From Lentzea albidocapillata (GTDB taxonomy: Bacteria; Actinomycetota; Actinomycetes; Mycobacteriales; Pseudonocardiaceae): a DNA stretch of 64,000 nt. Positions within the stretch are counted from its first letter, which is position 1. Every line of letters begins with the position of its first letter. The notes beneath the pieces were generated by a model, which was not told the DNA's origin, did no database searches, and saw only the letters and a program-made list of their open reading frames with translations. Position numbers and translations under genes: made by a program. Positions 24,601-33,288 of this stretch are shown piece by piece. Location: contig NZ_JOEA01000002.1 of NCBI RefSeq assembly GCF_000719115.1, forward strand, positions 248,001 to 312,000, read 5' to 3'.

Positions 24601-27078
24601 GGCTTCCAGGAACCGCACCGGTTCGGTCAGCTGCTCGACGAGCAACGCCGCGATGTCGTCGAACGGGCCGAGCCGCGTGCCGGTCACCGTGGAGAAGACC
24701 GGTTTGTCCGGCGCGACCATCGGCACCTCGCGCAGGTGCTCGCGCCACGGCCGGGTCACGGCCGACATGGCCGAGCTGTGGAAACCGTGCGACACCGGCA
24801 ACTTCGCCACGTGGACACCCGCCGCCGCCGCTCGTACGGCCACGACGTCGAGCGCCGCGACGGGGCCCGCGAGCACCACGGTCTGCGGTCCGTTCTCGGC
24901 CGCCAGCACGGCCTCCGTGCTCTCCGCGAGGTCGAGCGCCACCTCCGCCGGTGCCGCCACCGAGATCATCCCGGTGCCGCGGGCACCGTGCTCCGCCATC
25001 AACCGGCCGCGGCGCGCGGCCAGGTCGAGGACCTGCTCCTCGGTCAGCGCGCCGGCCCAGGCCAGCGCGGTCAGCTCACCGAGGCTGTGCCCGAGCGCCG
25101 CGACCGGGTGACACCCGAGGTGCCGCAGCCACGCCAGGCCGGCGAGGGACTGCCACACCACGGCCGGCTGGGCGATCGCGGTGTCCGCGGCCCCGTCCAC
25201 CAGACCGTCCGGAGTGGACGGTGGGTGCGGCAGCAGGCGGCCCGGCAGACCGAGCGCGGCGCGCACGGGCGCGGCCTGCCCCGGCAGCAGGAGGCCGACC
25301 CGGACGCCCGGACCGCGCCCGATCACCACTCCCGCGGGTTCGTCGAGCAGCAGGTTCGAGTCCCATCCCGGCAACTGCTTGCGCGCGGCCGTGGCGGCGG
25401 CGGCGAGCCCGGCGGGATCGGCTGCCACGAGGACGCAGCGCACAGCGGCACGCGGGTCGTGCCGCGCGGTCAGCGTCGCCGCGAGGTCATGCAGTTCGGC
25501 CTCGCTCATGGCCGCGCACCGTTCGCTCAGCGTGCCGAGCCGGCCGTCGAGATCGGCCAGGTCGTTCGCCGTGATGAGGAACGGTTCCCAGTCGGGCAGC
25601 GGCGCCGACCAGTGGCGTGCCGAGTCCGGCAGGGTCGCGACGGGCTCCGGTGCCGCGGGCACGAGCCTGCGCGGCACCCGCCTGGTCATCGCGGTGCGCA
25701 CTCCCGCGTCGAGCACCACGTGCGTGTTGATGCCGCCGAACCCCGCCGAGGACACGCCCGCGACCGGGTTGCGGTGCGTCCACGGCTCCGGCTCGTCCGG
25801 CAACCGCAGACCGGCCGCCGGTCCGGCGAGCAGGGGGTGGAGTTCACGCACCCCGGTCATCGGCGGGATCACGCGGTGCGACACGGCGAGTGCAGCCTTG
25901 ATCAGCCCCGCGACGCCGGCCGCCGCCTTGGTGTGGCCGATGTTGGCCTTGACGCTGCCGAGCGCCGCGACGGGCGAGCTGAAGCCCCGCACCGCCAGCA
26001 ACGCCTCGAGCTCGACCTGGTCCCCCACCGCGGTGCCCGTGCCGTGGCCCTCGATCAGGCCGGCCGCCGCGGGCAGGAGTCCTGCCCGCGCGTAGGCCCG
26101 GCGCAGTGCCCTCGTCTGCCCGCCGACGGCCGGCCGGGTGACGCCACCGGCGCCGTCGGAGGACATGCCCCAGCCGACGAGGTGCGCGTAGATCCGCAGT
26201 CCCCGTGCCTCGGCGTCCTCGGCGCGCATCAGCGCCACGATCCCGCAGCCCTCACCCGGCAGGAACCCGGTGGGCTGCGCGTCGTAGACCCGCATCTCAC
26301 CGGCGGACAGGGCGCCCACGCGCGCGAACCCGATCAGCTCGAACGGGTCCAGCGAGAGGTCCACACCGCCCGCGAGCGCGAACGAGAGCTCGCCGCGGGC
26401 CAGTGCCTCGCTCGCGGTGATCACCGCGAGCAGGCTCGACGAGCACGCGCCGTCGACGGTGTAGCCGGCCCCGTGGAAGTCGAAGTGGTTGCACACCCGG
26501 CCGGCGATCGTGTTGCTGAGCCCGCCCGCGAGCATCTCGTCGTCGGGCACGGGGAACGGTTCCTTCAGCACGCGTTCGGCGGTGGCGAGGACCCTGGCCG
26601 CGGTGTCGCCCGCGACACCGGACTCCTCCAGCGCGGCGCCCACGACGTGCCGCAGCGACGGCCAGCGCAGCCGCAGCAACGACGCGCGGCTGAACTCGCC
26701 CGCCAGCGAGTTGCCGATGAACACCCCGGTGCGGTCGCGGTCGACGCCCTCGCCACCGGGAACACCGGCGTCCTCGAGAGCCGCGCGTGCGGTGTCGAGG
26801 GCGAGCCAGTGCGTCGGGTCCACCGCGCGGTACAGCGCTCCGGGAACGCGGAACCCCGCCCGGTCGAACGACCAGTTGCGCAGCACGGCCGCCCGGCGCG
26901 CGACGGTCTTGTCCACTTCGGATGGTCCGCCGCCGTAGTCGGCCAGGTCCAGCCTCTCCGGTGGGATGGCGCGGAACGCGCGCCGCCGGCCGAGGACCGT
27001 CTGCCACAGCTCCTCGGGGGTCGAGGCGTCCGGGTACCGGCAGGCCATGCCGACGATGGCGATCCTGGGGGTGCTCAC
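21679..27078 (-). CDS. Iterative enediyne polyketide synthase (PKSE), short C-terminus
   Basis: 1799 aa. KS: Cys212 (GACSSS), His345 (EGHGTGT), His382 (ANIGHTK). AT: Ser665 in GHSLGE with His767. ACP: Ser972 in HVNSLQ. KR: VSGGATGIT near 1171, Ser1300, Tyr1313 (SEYCVAND). DH: His1446 (EHRVSG). This order is diagnostic of enediyne PKSs, which build the linear polyene warhead precursor. They normally end in a self-pantetheinylating PPTase domain and reach about 1900-1950 aa. Here only about 115 residues follow the DH region, and no GxDxE or WxxKE motif is present, so activation probably needs a separate PPTase. GTG start overlaps the UnbU stop (GTGA). Confidence 0.95.
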   Translation of the reverse strand: MSTPRIAIVGMACRYPDASTPEELWQTVLGRRRAFRAIPPERLDLADYGGGPSEVDKTVARRAAVLRNWSFDRAGFRVPGALYRAVDPTHWLALDTARAALEDAGVPGGEGVDRDRTGVFIGNSLAGEFSRASLLRLRWPSLRHVVGAALEESGVAGDTAARVLATAERVLKEPFPVPDDEMLAGGLSNTIAGRVCNHFDFHGAGYTVDGACSSSLLAVITASEALARGELSFALAGGVDLSLDPFELIGFARVGALSAGEMRVYDAQPTGFLPGEGCGIVALMRAEDAEARGLRIYAHLVGWGMSSDGAGGVTRPAVGGQTRALRRAYARAGLLPAAAGLIEGHGTGTAVGDQVELEALLAVRGFSSPVAALGSVKANIGHTKAAAGVAGLIKAALAVSHRVIPPMTGVRELHPLLAGPAAGLRLPDEPEPWTHRNPVAGVSSAGFGGINTHVVLDAGVRTAMTRRVPRRLVPAAPEPVATLPDSARHWSAPLPDWEPFLITANDLADLDGRLGTLSERCAAMSEAELHDLAATLTARHDPRAAVRCVLVAADPAGLAAAATAARKQLPGWDSNLLLDEPAGVVIGRGPGVRVGLLLPGQAAPVRAALGLPGRLLPHPPSTPDGLVDGAADTAIAQPAVVWQSLAGLAWLRHLGCHPVAALGHSLGELTALAWAGALTEEQVLDLAARRGRLMAEHGARGTGMISVAAPAEVALDLAESTEAVLAAENGPQTVVLAGPVAALDVVAVRAAAAGVHVAKLPVSHGFHSSAMSAVTRPWREHLREVPMVAPDKPVFSTVTGTRLGPFDDIAALLVEQLTEPVRFLEAVRELATRCDLLVEAGPGTMLATLAAPAGVPAVSLDCGGSARRTAFASATLFASATARPQAWFGDRAHRLVDLDTPLEFLANPCESLSKNGVRPSVTAPVEVPEVVAAPPGTDLLTAVREYLADELELPVSAITGDTMLLSDLHVNSLQVVRLVSEIAARHGRQLVLDESLDGVTVGGLARRLDELPESAQDGQAELSGVRPWVGLFSHHWVPLGPSPERSAAHDPAEMVVELPGTAGTGEIARLLREIAGSAPRRLLLTHTGHPAAAAVGRAVSAELPGCAVTVLDGPPGESAPAVAGAASVTPASGYAELRVREGVVERLVTRPHVGAPGSVALPLGPGDVCLVSGGATGITARCAAALAGETGAQLVVLGRRPADDPDVAAEVAALGADYLSCDLTDPAAVRAAVREAARFGPVRGLLHGAGVNQPRRLAEVGEEGLVATVAPKVRGLRALLSAVEEVVPEDELRLVVAFGSIIGRQGLAGQSEYCVANDWMRVELEHWARRNPRCRTHLLEWSAWSGVGMADRMRVTTQLSRLGLALIEPERGVTAMLDALTDPSAPVTLLVTGRFPPSPTLRVEPEHHLSPAGLRFAEELRSWVPGVETIAEATLNTGTDPYLSEHRVSGVLVLPAVIGAEAMAQTAALTTGPRGSWTFRDLRLHRPVTVGERSDRVIRVAALVCRDRQVDLSVRQDGDRFGADHLSASLVPSAPPPARRAPVDAAPAGPPHHAYGSVLFHSGRFERVVRYDVLSAFTVKAWVHAREDTWFASYHGSRLLLGDPAAHDATIHALLPCVPHKRALPVEVEELNVWRRPAGMLLVHAVETWHSADEFLFDVDLVQPDGLPVARWTGLRLKVVGEHDLTGPLPWDQAGPWLSRRMVECGWAHRIGLWSAGDSLVADPAAGLHWSLGDEDPATAAGQALARLGASGSVVFDEVTEDGLMSGVVGGIRVVVARRVTDMGPVTVALAFGEEHDDA

Positions 27079-28040
27079 CGCCCATCAACGCCCGCGAGCG
27101 AGGCCCTTCCCGTCGCGCGTTCGGCCGACGCCGAGCGCAGCTCCGCCGTCAGCAGCACGGCGCCACGCAGGATGCAGACGATCACCAGTGCGAAGAAGAA
27201 GCCGAACACCACTCCGTTGAGCACGAGCACGCCGTAGGTGAACGCGGTGGCGAGGCCAAACAGCACCTGGTTGCGCTTGCCCAGCGGAGTGCTGCCGGGG
27301 TCGGTGATCATGTAGTTGGTGAAGATCACGAAGGCCAGCCCGGTCATCGGCAGCAGCGCGGCGAGCAGCGCGTGGTCGAAGATCGCCCACCGCAGCACGG
27401 CCTGCGCGGCGAAGCCACCGGCCCAGCCCAGGATCAGGGGCAGCTTGCCGGTCAGCTTGGCGTTGATCATCGTGCCCGCGCCGAGGATGGCCAGCGGCAG
27501 GATCCAGTCGATGGCACCGGTGGGCTCGTTGGTGAAGTGGTAGGGCGGTGCGATGCCGACCCACGGGAACAGCACCAGCGTGAGCGCGATGCCCGCGTTG
27601 GAGGGGTTGAGGAAATGCCGTTTCCGGCCGCGCACGCGCAGCCTCAACACGTACTTGGTGCTGATGCCGGCGGTCACCGCGAAGATGTAGGGCCACAGCG
27701 ACGTGTTGCCGTACAACAGCATCGCCACGGCGAGTCCGCCGATGTGGCTCGGCAGCAGGAAGTTGAGCATCTTGAGCCAGCCGCCCGCATAGCCCGGCTT
27801 GCGGCCGTGGGCGCGCGCGTCCAGCGTCTCGAGCAGCAGGTCGACTGCGTAGGCCACGAGCACCGTCGTGATCGGCGTGATCGGCGACTGCTCGAAACCG
27901 AGGACCAGGTGACCGATGACGTTGAACGCCGTGATCGACATGGCGAAGCGGCGCAACGCCATGAGCCGCCTGTCCGGCGGCCGGGCCGCGAGCCGGTGGC
28001 TCGGCGACGGTCGGGTGGTGTCAGCGGGCGTCGTGGTCAT
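27075..28040 (-). CDS. unbU: Enediyne membrane protein UnbU
   Basis: 321 aa with about eight membrane helices, of the UnbU/RnfD-like family found next to nearly all enediyne PKS genes. Visible family features are the central RKRHFLNPSNAGIALTLVLFPW and the FTNYMITDPGSTPLGKRNQ segment, typical of RnfD-type flavin-binding membrane proteins. Its precise task is unsettled; it belongs to the five-gene warhead cassette. Its stop overlaps the PKSE start. A strong hairpin at 28090-28137 lies upstream, so it may have its own promoter. Confidence 0.93.
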   Translation of the reverse strand: MTTTPADTTRPSPSHRLAARPPDRRLMALRRFAMSITAFNVIGHLVLGFEQSPITPITTVLVAYAVDLLLETLDARAHGRKPGYAGGWLKMLNFLLPSHIGGLAVAMLLYGNTSLWPYIFAVTAGISTKYVLRLRVRGRKRHFLNPSNAGIALTLVLFPWVGIAPPYHFTNEPTGAIDWILPLAILGAGTMINAKLTGKLPLILGWAGGFAAQAVLRWAIFDHALLAALLPMTGLAFVIFTNYMITDPGSTPLGKRNQVLFGLATAFTYGVLVLNGVVFGFFFALVIVCILRGAVLLTAELRSASAERATGRASLAGVDGR

Positions 28041-28089
28041 CGGGAGGTCACCGTCCGGGGAGTGGGGCTGCAGGGTGGGAAGTGAAGGG

Positions 28090-28137
28090 CGGCGGCAGGC
28101 GCGGCGCGGACGGAAAGTCGCGCCGCGCCTGCCGCCG
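28090..28137 (-). terminator. Strong hairpin between haloperoxidase and UnbU genes
   Basis: Perfect 19-bp stem, left arm CGGCGGCAGGCGCGGCGCG (28090-28108), 10-nt loop, right arm 28119-28137. It lies in the 114-bp gap between two same-strand genes. No U-run follows on the minus strand. It may end most haloperoxidase transcripts or attenuate reading into unbU-PKSE. Confidence 0.6.
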
Positions 28138-28154
28138 GGTGGGGCGTCGCGGGG

Positions 28155-29651
28155 TCAGATGGTCACCGTGGTGCCATCGAACCGGGTGACCGAGAAGCGG
28201 TGCCTCTCGTTGAACCACGACTTCTGTTCACGAAGCAGCTCGATCGCCAGACTCTCGCCCAGCTTCGCCGACTGGGCGAAGTCGGACCGCCAGTGAACCC
28301 CCGCCATGTTGCGGCCGACTCCGATGTTGGCGGCGAGCTTGTTCAGCTCACCGCCGACGGTCAGCCGGTCCGCGTCCACGCCGGTGTACGGCACCAGTTC
28401 CGTGCCGTTGTCGTTGGCCTGCACCGGATCGGGCAGGATCGCCGTCTCGTCGTGCCAGGCCTTCAGGATCGTCGCGCAGGCTCCCGCCGCGGTGGCGTGC
28501 CCGGCCGCGTAGGACGGGTGCGTCGGCGAACCCTCGGGGAACGCCTGGGGCAGCAGGTAGGAACCGAACTTGCTGAACACCCGGTCCACCGCGTCGGAGT
28601 CGAGCACCTCGGAGTCGAGGAACTCGTACTCCCGCCTGCCCGTGATCCGGTTGTGCACCCTGGCGCAGAACGCCTCGGGGCGCAGGCGCCGGTGCACGTA
28701 CCACTTCTGGAACCAGGCCGCGCGCAGCGCCCGGTTCGCCACCTCGGTCACCAGCGACAGCAGGTGCGGGATGCCGAAGGTGCTGAACCCGAGCTGCGTC
28801 TTCGAGTCGACGTACGGGTTTCCCGCGTCCGTCGGCGTGCCCGCGTAGTGCATGATCAGCGCGGCGTTGATGAACGCCTGCGCCGGCGTGGGGCCCGCGT
28901 CGTAGTGCACCCAGTGCGTCAGGTCCCTCGGCGTGGCGAGGTACCGGCGGTTGACCTGATCCCGTTCGGACGCCGCCAGTGACCGGTTCCAGCCGTTCTG
29001 CAGCCGCAGGTATGTCTCGAACGTGGTGGCGTAGTCATAGTTGGGCCGCACCGTGTCCTGGCGCTGCTCGGTCCGGTAGGTACCGAACTGGACGGGCTGG
29101 TACAAGAACTGGGAGATGAACGGACCCGCGTGGTCCCCCGGCGTGTCGCCGCGGAACACGAAGTCCGGCTCCACCCGGCCGTCGCGCTTGGCCGCGCGGT
29201 AGTCCGACAACCTGCTCAGGTCGCCGGCCGCCGCCACGACCAGGCCGTCGTCCGCGAACCTGGTGAACGGAACGTCCCTGCACAGCGCCATCCAGTACAG
29301 CTCGGCCGCTTCCGCGGACAGCTCGGCCGAGTCCATCCTCGGCGCGGGCGGAATCGTCATCGCGTGACTCGGCGGACCGACGGCGTCGACCGCGAGCCCA
29401 GCCTGCGGGTTCGTCAGCGGCCGCCCCTCGGCGAGGGGGATGCGGTCTATCTCGTCGGGGTTCTCACTGAGGAGAGCCCGGAGGTACTGCCGGTAGACGA
29501 CCGGGTCGACCTCACCGAACTCGTTGTGCGACAACCCCTTGCTGTAGCTGCCGAGGTAGTCCGGGTAGAGGTTCTCCTCGCCGTTGCTCACGTGCATGAC
29601 CGGCAGCGCGTCCGCACCGGACTTGGCCGGCCGATCGACAGGTGGGCTCAT
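28155..29651 (-). CDS. Vanadium-dependent haloperoxidase, algal bromoperoxidase type
   Basis: 498 aa with the vanadate-binding motifs of the haloperoxidase/PAP2 superfamily: K316 and R324 in KWYVHRRLRPE, the HPSYAAGHA loop with active-site His385, and R447/H453 in GRNMAGVHWRSD. The wording of these motifs is that of algal and cyanobacterial bromoperoxidases, not of fungal or Streptomyces chloroperoxidases. The loop serine of the usual SGH triplet is Ala383. The enzyme would oxidise a halide with peroxide. There is no signal peptide. It lies between the SnoaL gene and UnbU, so halogenation linked to the warhead is a good inference. Confidence 0.9.
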   Translation of the reverse strand: MSPPVDRPAKSGADALPVMHVSNGEENLYPDYLGSYSKGLSHNEFGEVDPVVYRQYLRALLSENPDEIDRIPLAEGRPLTNPQAGLAVDAVGPPSHAMTIPPAPRMDSAELSAEAAELYWMALCRDVPFTRFADDGLVVAAAGDLSRLSDYRAAKRDGRVEPDFVFRGDTPGDHAGPFISQFLYQPVQFGTYRTEQRQDTVRPNYDYATTFETYLRLQNGWNRSLAASERDQVNRRYLATPRDLTHWVHYDAGPTPAQAFINAALIMHYAGTPTDAGNPYVDSKTQLGFSTFGIPHLLSLVTEVANRALRAAWFQKWYVHRRLRPEAFCARVHNRITGRREYEFLDSEVLDSDAVDRVFSKFGSYLLPQAFPEGSPTHPSYAAGHATAAGACATILKAWHDETAILPDPVQANDNGTELVPYTGVDADRLTVGGELNKLAANIGVGRNMAGVHWRSDFAQSAKLGESLAIELLREQKSWFNERHRFSVTRFDGTTVTI

Positions 29652-29686
29652 GTTCTCGTCCTATCTGGCCGTTCGCGCGAACGGTC

Positions 29687-30325
29687 CTAGTCGCGCGGAG
29701 CAGTGCCGCCGTCGTTCTGACCGTCGACGACGACGCGGCCCAGACCGTTCTCGACCACCACGCGGGCGCCGGGGATGACGCGGCCGTTGTCGTCGATCGG
29801 CTGACCGCCCAGGTTCACGCGGAAGCGCGGGCCGGCCTCGGACATGTGCCAGTGGCGCCACTTCCAGCCGTCGGCCGTCTTCACCGCGAGCGCGCTGGAG
29901 TACAGCGGCTGGTGCTCCTTGTGGTCGGCGCGCGTGATGATGACGTCGCCCTCCTCGTTGACCAGGCCGAGCGTCGGCGTCGCGATCGCCTGCGTCGCGA
30001 AGATCGTCTTGACCTGGGTGTCGGTGCTCGTGGGGAACAGCGTCGACAGGTACGTCCGCATGTTCTCCCGGCCCGTGACCTTCAGCGGGCGACCGTTCAC
30101 CGCCACCAGTTCGTACGTCGTGAACTCGTCGGCGATGGTGTTGACAATGTAGTCGATGTCGCCTCGCGAATAGGCCACCTGCAAGTCGGCCAGGAATCCG
30201 CGAATCTCGAGCTCGGCGTTGGCGTCCGACTCGAAAACTTCACCCTCGCCCGAACCACCGGAGGAACCGAGGAGGCCTCGCGCGAATTCGCTCAGCTGCC
30301 TGCCGAAATCCTGGATCTCAGTCAC
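29687..30325 (-). CDS. SnoaL-like protein with N-terminal helix
   Basis: 212 aa. GTG at 30325 follows GGAGAG, so a 50-residue longer frame is rejected. Its new N-terminus, TEIQDFGRQLSEFARGLL, matches that of the protein at 8622 (D/E-I-x-x-F-G-R-x-L-x-x-F-A-x-G-L-L) and is followed by a Gly/Ser/Glu linker. The NTF2-like domain covers about residues 40-165, with YSRGDIDYIVNTIADEF at its start and WRHWHMSE near its end. A beta-rich tail follows. It is the first gene of the minus arm of the enediyne core. Function may be cyclisation, isomerisation or binding of a polyketide; no proof. Confidence 0.8.
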   Translation of the reverse strand: MTEIQDFGRQLSEFARGLLGSSGGSGEGEVFESDANAELEIRGFLADLQVAYSRGDIDYIVNTIADEFTTYELVAVNGRPLKVTGRENMRTYLSTLFPTSTDTQVKTIFATQAIATPTLGLVNEEGDVIITRADHKEHQPLYSSALAVKTADGWKWRHWHMSEAGPRFRVNLGGQPIDDNGRVIPGARVVVENGLGRVVVDGQNDGGTAPRD

Positions 30326-30592
30326 AATCAACTCTCCGATCAATAGCGTCGCCAGCCGACCGACCGTAGCGACGGACTGCTCTTCCTCGGTGTCCGTTGT
30401 AGTCAACCGCGGACTGCGATGACTTCTCCTCTGTTGCTCTGAACTCATTCCAGCAGCCTTGCCGGACAAGTCCATCTTCTGCCTTGCTGGATTTCACCGA
30501 GTTTCCCCGCAAGGGATGAGAAGGACTCCGAGCTGATCAAACTTACTGTCCCAGTAGTCGGTCTGCGCGCATTCGACAATCGGGGAGAGACG
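30326..30592. promoter_or_regulatory. Central divergent promoter of the enediyne core
   Basis: 267 bp between the two arms (SnoaL on minus, propeller protein on plus). It has noticeably more A/T than the flanking genes and several short direct repeats of AAGGA/CTTGC. GGGGAGAGACG serves the plus start at 30593. No TATGAC palindrome is present, so this core is probably under other control, such as the AraC regulator at 36828. Confidence 0.55.
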
Positions 30593-32371
30593 ATGGCAGA
30601 ACACGTGAGCGGATACCTCCCACCCATGCGTTCTCACGGACCCGAGTTCCGGTTGCGCCGATTGACCCAGGACCCCGCGGGCGCGGGCGACGGCGCGATC
30701 TCTCCCGACGGCGCGCGTTTCGTGGCCTCGTCGCGGCGCGCGGGATCGCTGAACCTGTGGTTCTACGAGCTCGCGACCGACCAGTGGCACCAGGGCACGC
30801 GCGGCGCCGGCGACGACATCGAGGCGCAGTGGTCCCCGGACTCCAGCTGCCTCGCCTTCACCTCGTCGCGGGGCGGCCACAAGGCGATCTGGCTGTACCG
30901 GGCCCGCGACGGCCGGATCAGCCAGCTCACCTACGCCGATCACGAGGAGGAGTACCCGCAGTGGTCCCCCGACGGCACGCAGATCGCGTACGCCGGCGGC
31001 CCTTGGGGACACCGGCACTTCTACGTCGTCCCCGCGAAGGGAGGCAGGCCCCGCGCGGTCACCAGGACTCCCGGTCGTGCGGGCGCCTGCTCCTACCTGC
31101 CTGAGGGGAACGCGCTCGTCTGCCACTCCTACGACACCGGCGCCGGCGCCATCTCCGTGTTGCCGCTCAACGGATCCGCGCCGATCGAGGTCACGGACGG
31201 CAGCGCGTGGGACTACAAGCCGTCGGTGTCGAGCGCTCATCCCGTGGTGGCGTTCTCCCGCAGCTTCGAAGGTCGTTCGGTGATCTGGGTGCAACGGCTC
31301 GACGGCACCGGCACCGGCCGCGCGCTCGTCACGGAGGCCGCCGACGACCGGTGGCCCAACTGGACCGCCGACGGCCAGAACCTTTTCTTCCACCGCCTCG
31401 TCGACCGCGGTGTGGGCATCTGGGTGCTGGACCGCCGCACCGGTGGCGTGCACCAGCTCGTCGGTGCCGACGAGCAGCCCCGGTACGGATCGCTGAGCCC
31501 GGACGGCACCCGGCTCGTGTACGCGGCCGAGGACTCCGGGCGGTCGGTGGTGAAGATCCGCGACCTCGCCGGTGGACCGCCCCGGTTGCTCCCGCTCGGC
31601 GAGGCGGCCTTCCCCGCCTGGTCCCCGGACGGCCGCTCGATCGCCTACCTGTCCCGGCACGCCGCGCGACCGCGTTGGGAGATCGCGACCTACGACTTCG
31701 CCGAGGGCGTCAGTCGCGTGTGGACACGGGGAATGGACTGGCTCAAGGGGATGCACGGTCCGCTCGACTGGTCTCCGGACAGCACGAGGCTCGTCTTCAA
31801 GTCCGACACCGAGCCGTTCGAGGCCGACCTGTGCGTGCTGGACGTGCGCACGGGCGAGGTGCACAAGCTGACCGAGGACCCGTGGTGGGACGAGGCTCCG
31901 TCGTGGACACCGGACGGGCGCGGCGTGGTGTTCATGTCGACCCGGGGTGGCGACTGGACGTGGGGCTTCTACCGCAAGGACCTGGCCACCGGCGAGATCA
32001 CGACGCTCGCGGGGCCCGACTACGTGGAGCGCAACAACCCGCACCTGCTGCCCGACGGCAACCTGCTGTGCTCGCTCGTGGCCTCGGGAGCCGAGGAGCT
32101 GCACGAGCAACAGCCCGACGGCCTGGGCCGCGTGCTCTCCGCCGCCGGTCCCTCGGTCCGCTACCCGGTGCCGTCACGGGACGGCTCGCTGGTGGTGTTC
32201 ACCCGGACCTATCGCACCGTCGAGTACTGGCTCGCCGAGAACGTGTGGGCTCCCGGCTCGCCGATCGCCGACCTGGCAGGCGACTTCGACCCTCCACTTG
32301 AGACCGACCCGGGTCCTGCCCCCTGGAGCATGGGACCGGTGCGCAGCCCGGTCGACACCCGGCGCAGATGA
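30593..32371 (+). CDS. TolB-like (PD40) beta-propeller protein
   Basis: 592 aa with about twelve WD40-like PD40 motifs of the TolB type, for example GAISPDGARFVAS, AQWSPDSSCLAFTS, PQWSPDGTQIAYAG, PNWTADGQNLFFH and PAWSPDGRSIAYLS. They would form one or two propellers. There is no signal peptide or protease domain, so it is not the tail of a tricorn or prolyl-peptidase protein. ATG has a GGGGAG site. It is the first gene of the plus arm; its stop overlaps an in-frame ATG before the methyltransferase. A scaffold or product-binding role is possible; unknown. Confidence 0.8.
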   Translation: MAEHVSGYLPPMRSHGPEFRLRRLTQDPAGAGDGAISPDGARFVASSRRAGSLNLWFYELATDQWHQGTRGAGDDIEAQWSPDSSCLAFTSSRGGHKAIWLYRARDGRISQLTYADHEEEYPQWSPDGTQIAYAGGPWGHRHFYVVPAKGGRPRAVTRTPGRAGACSYLPEGNALVCHSYDTGAGAISVLPLNGSAPIEVTDGSAWDYKPSVSSAHPVVAFSRSFEGRSVIWVQRLDGTGTGRALVTEAADDRWPNWTADGQNLFFHRLVDRGVGIWVLDRRTGGVHQLVGADEQPRYGSLSPDGTRLVYAAEDSGRSVVKIRDLAGGPPRLLPLGEAAFPAWSPDGRSIAYLSRHAARPRWEIATYDFAEGVSRVWTRGMDWLKGMHGPLDWSPDSTRLVFKSDTEPFEADLCVLDVRTGEVHKLTEDPWWDEAPSWTPDGRGVVFMSTRGGDWTWGFYRKDLATGEITTLAGPDYVERNNPHLLPDGNLLCSLVASGAEELHEQQPDGLGRVLSAAGPSVRYPVPSRDGSLVVFTRTYRTVEYWLAENVWAPGSPIADLAGDFDPPLETDPGPAPWSMGPVRSPVDTRRR

Positions 32372-32439
32372 CGCATGTGAAGCCCACCCGGTCGGGTGGC
32401 CCGCACCCTGTCCCGCTCACACGCACGAGGAGATCTCGC

Positions 32440-33288
32440 ATGCAAGGCAACTCCACCGACCCCGGCAGGCTCTCCGCCTCCCTGCCGGCCCAGAACAAGA
32501 TCTACGACACCGCCGCGGGCGCGCTGTGGCACCTCGCGGTGTACGAACCGGTGCACGAGGGCCGGGAGTTCACCAACATGGCGGGCGCCGCGCTGCTCGA
32601 CAGCATCGGCACCGAGTTCAATCTCGGTGCCGGGCACAGCGTGCTGGAACTCTGTTCCGGCACCGGTGAGGTGTGCCGCTACCTGGCCGGCCGCTTCGAC
32701 TGCCAGATCACCGGGATCGAGCTGAACCCGTCCCAGCTGGACCACGCCAGGCTCAAGCACCGGCAGCTGCCGACCAGCGTGCAGAAGCGGGTCCGCTTCC
32801 TGCGCGGTGACGTCAACACCTGGATGCCCGACCGGGCCTACGACCTCGTCGTCGCCGTCGACTCGCTGGCGTTGATGAACGACCCGGGCGACGCGCTCGC
32901 GGTCGCGCACGCGGCGTTGCGTCCCGGCGGCCACCTGGTCTTCGCCGACATCCTCACCGGTCGTGAACTGAGCGACCGGGTGCGCGGCACGGCCTGGGAG
33001 TACGACGGCATCCGCCCGCTGCCCCAGCCCGCCGACACCGCGGAGTTGCTGAGCCACCTGGGTTTCGTCGACATCGTGCACACCGACATCTCGGCGGCGG
33101 CCGTCGACTGCTTCCGGATCATCTCCGGCGCGCTGACGGTGCGGCAGCGCGCGATCCAGGACGTCTGCACGGCCGAGGAGTACCAGCACTGGTGCGAGTC
33201 GACGGAGTTCTACCTCGACAGCTTCGTCCGCCGGGAACTGTCCTACGGACGGTTCACGGCACGCCGCCCGGCACAGGACGACTCGTGA
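32440..33288 (+). CDS. SAM-dependent methyltransferase
   Basis: 282 aa class I methyltransferase. SAM-binding motif I is VLELCSGTGEVCR, motif II carries GIELNPSQ and the post-I acid, and motif IV is YDLVVAVDSL. ATG at 32440 has GAGGAG; an alternative ATG at 32368 overlaps the preceding stop and would add 24 residues, so coupling by either route is possible. The GTGA overlap at its end couples it to the small membrane protein. Probably C- or O-methylates an intermediate; substrate unknown. Confidence 0.88.
   Translation: MQGNSTDPGRLSASLPAQNKIYDTAAGALWHLAVYEPVHEGREFTNMAGAALLDSIGTEFNLGAGHSVLELCSGTGEVCRYLAGRFDCQITGIELNPSQLDHARLKHRQLPTSVQKRVRFLRGDVNTWMPDRAYDLVVAVDSLALMNDPGDALAVAHAALRPGGHLVFADILTGRELSDRVRGTAWEYDGIRPLPQPADTAELLSHLGFVDIVHTDISAAAVDCFRIISGALTVRQRAIQDVCTAEEYQHWCESTEFYLDSFVRRELSYGRFTARRPAQDDS

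Noticed and set aside
24172..27237. 1021-aa open frame on the plus strand opposite the PKS
   Set aside because: It is antisense to well-defined KS, AT and ACP motifs, is Arg/His/Gly-rich and has no domain; a by-product of high third-position GC.
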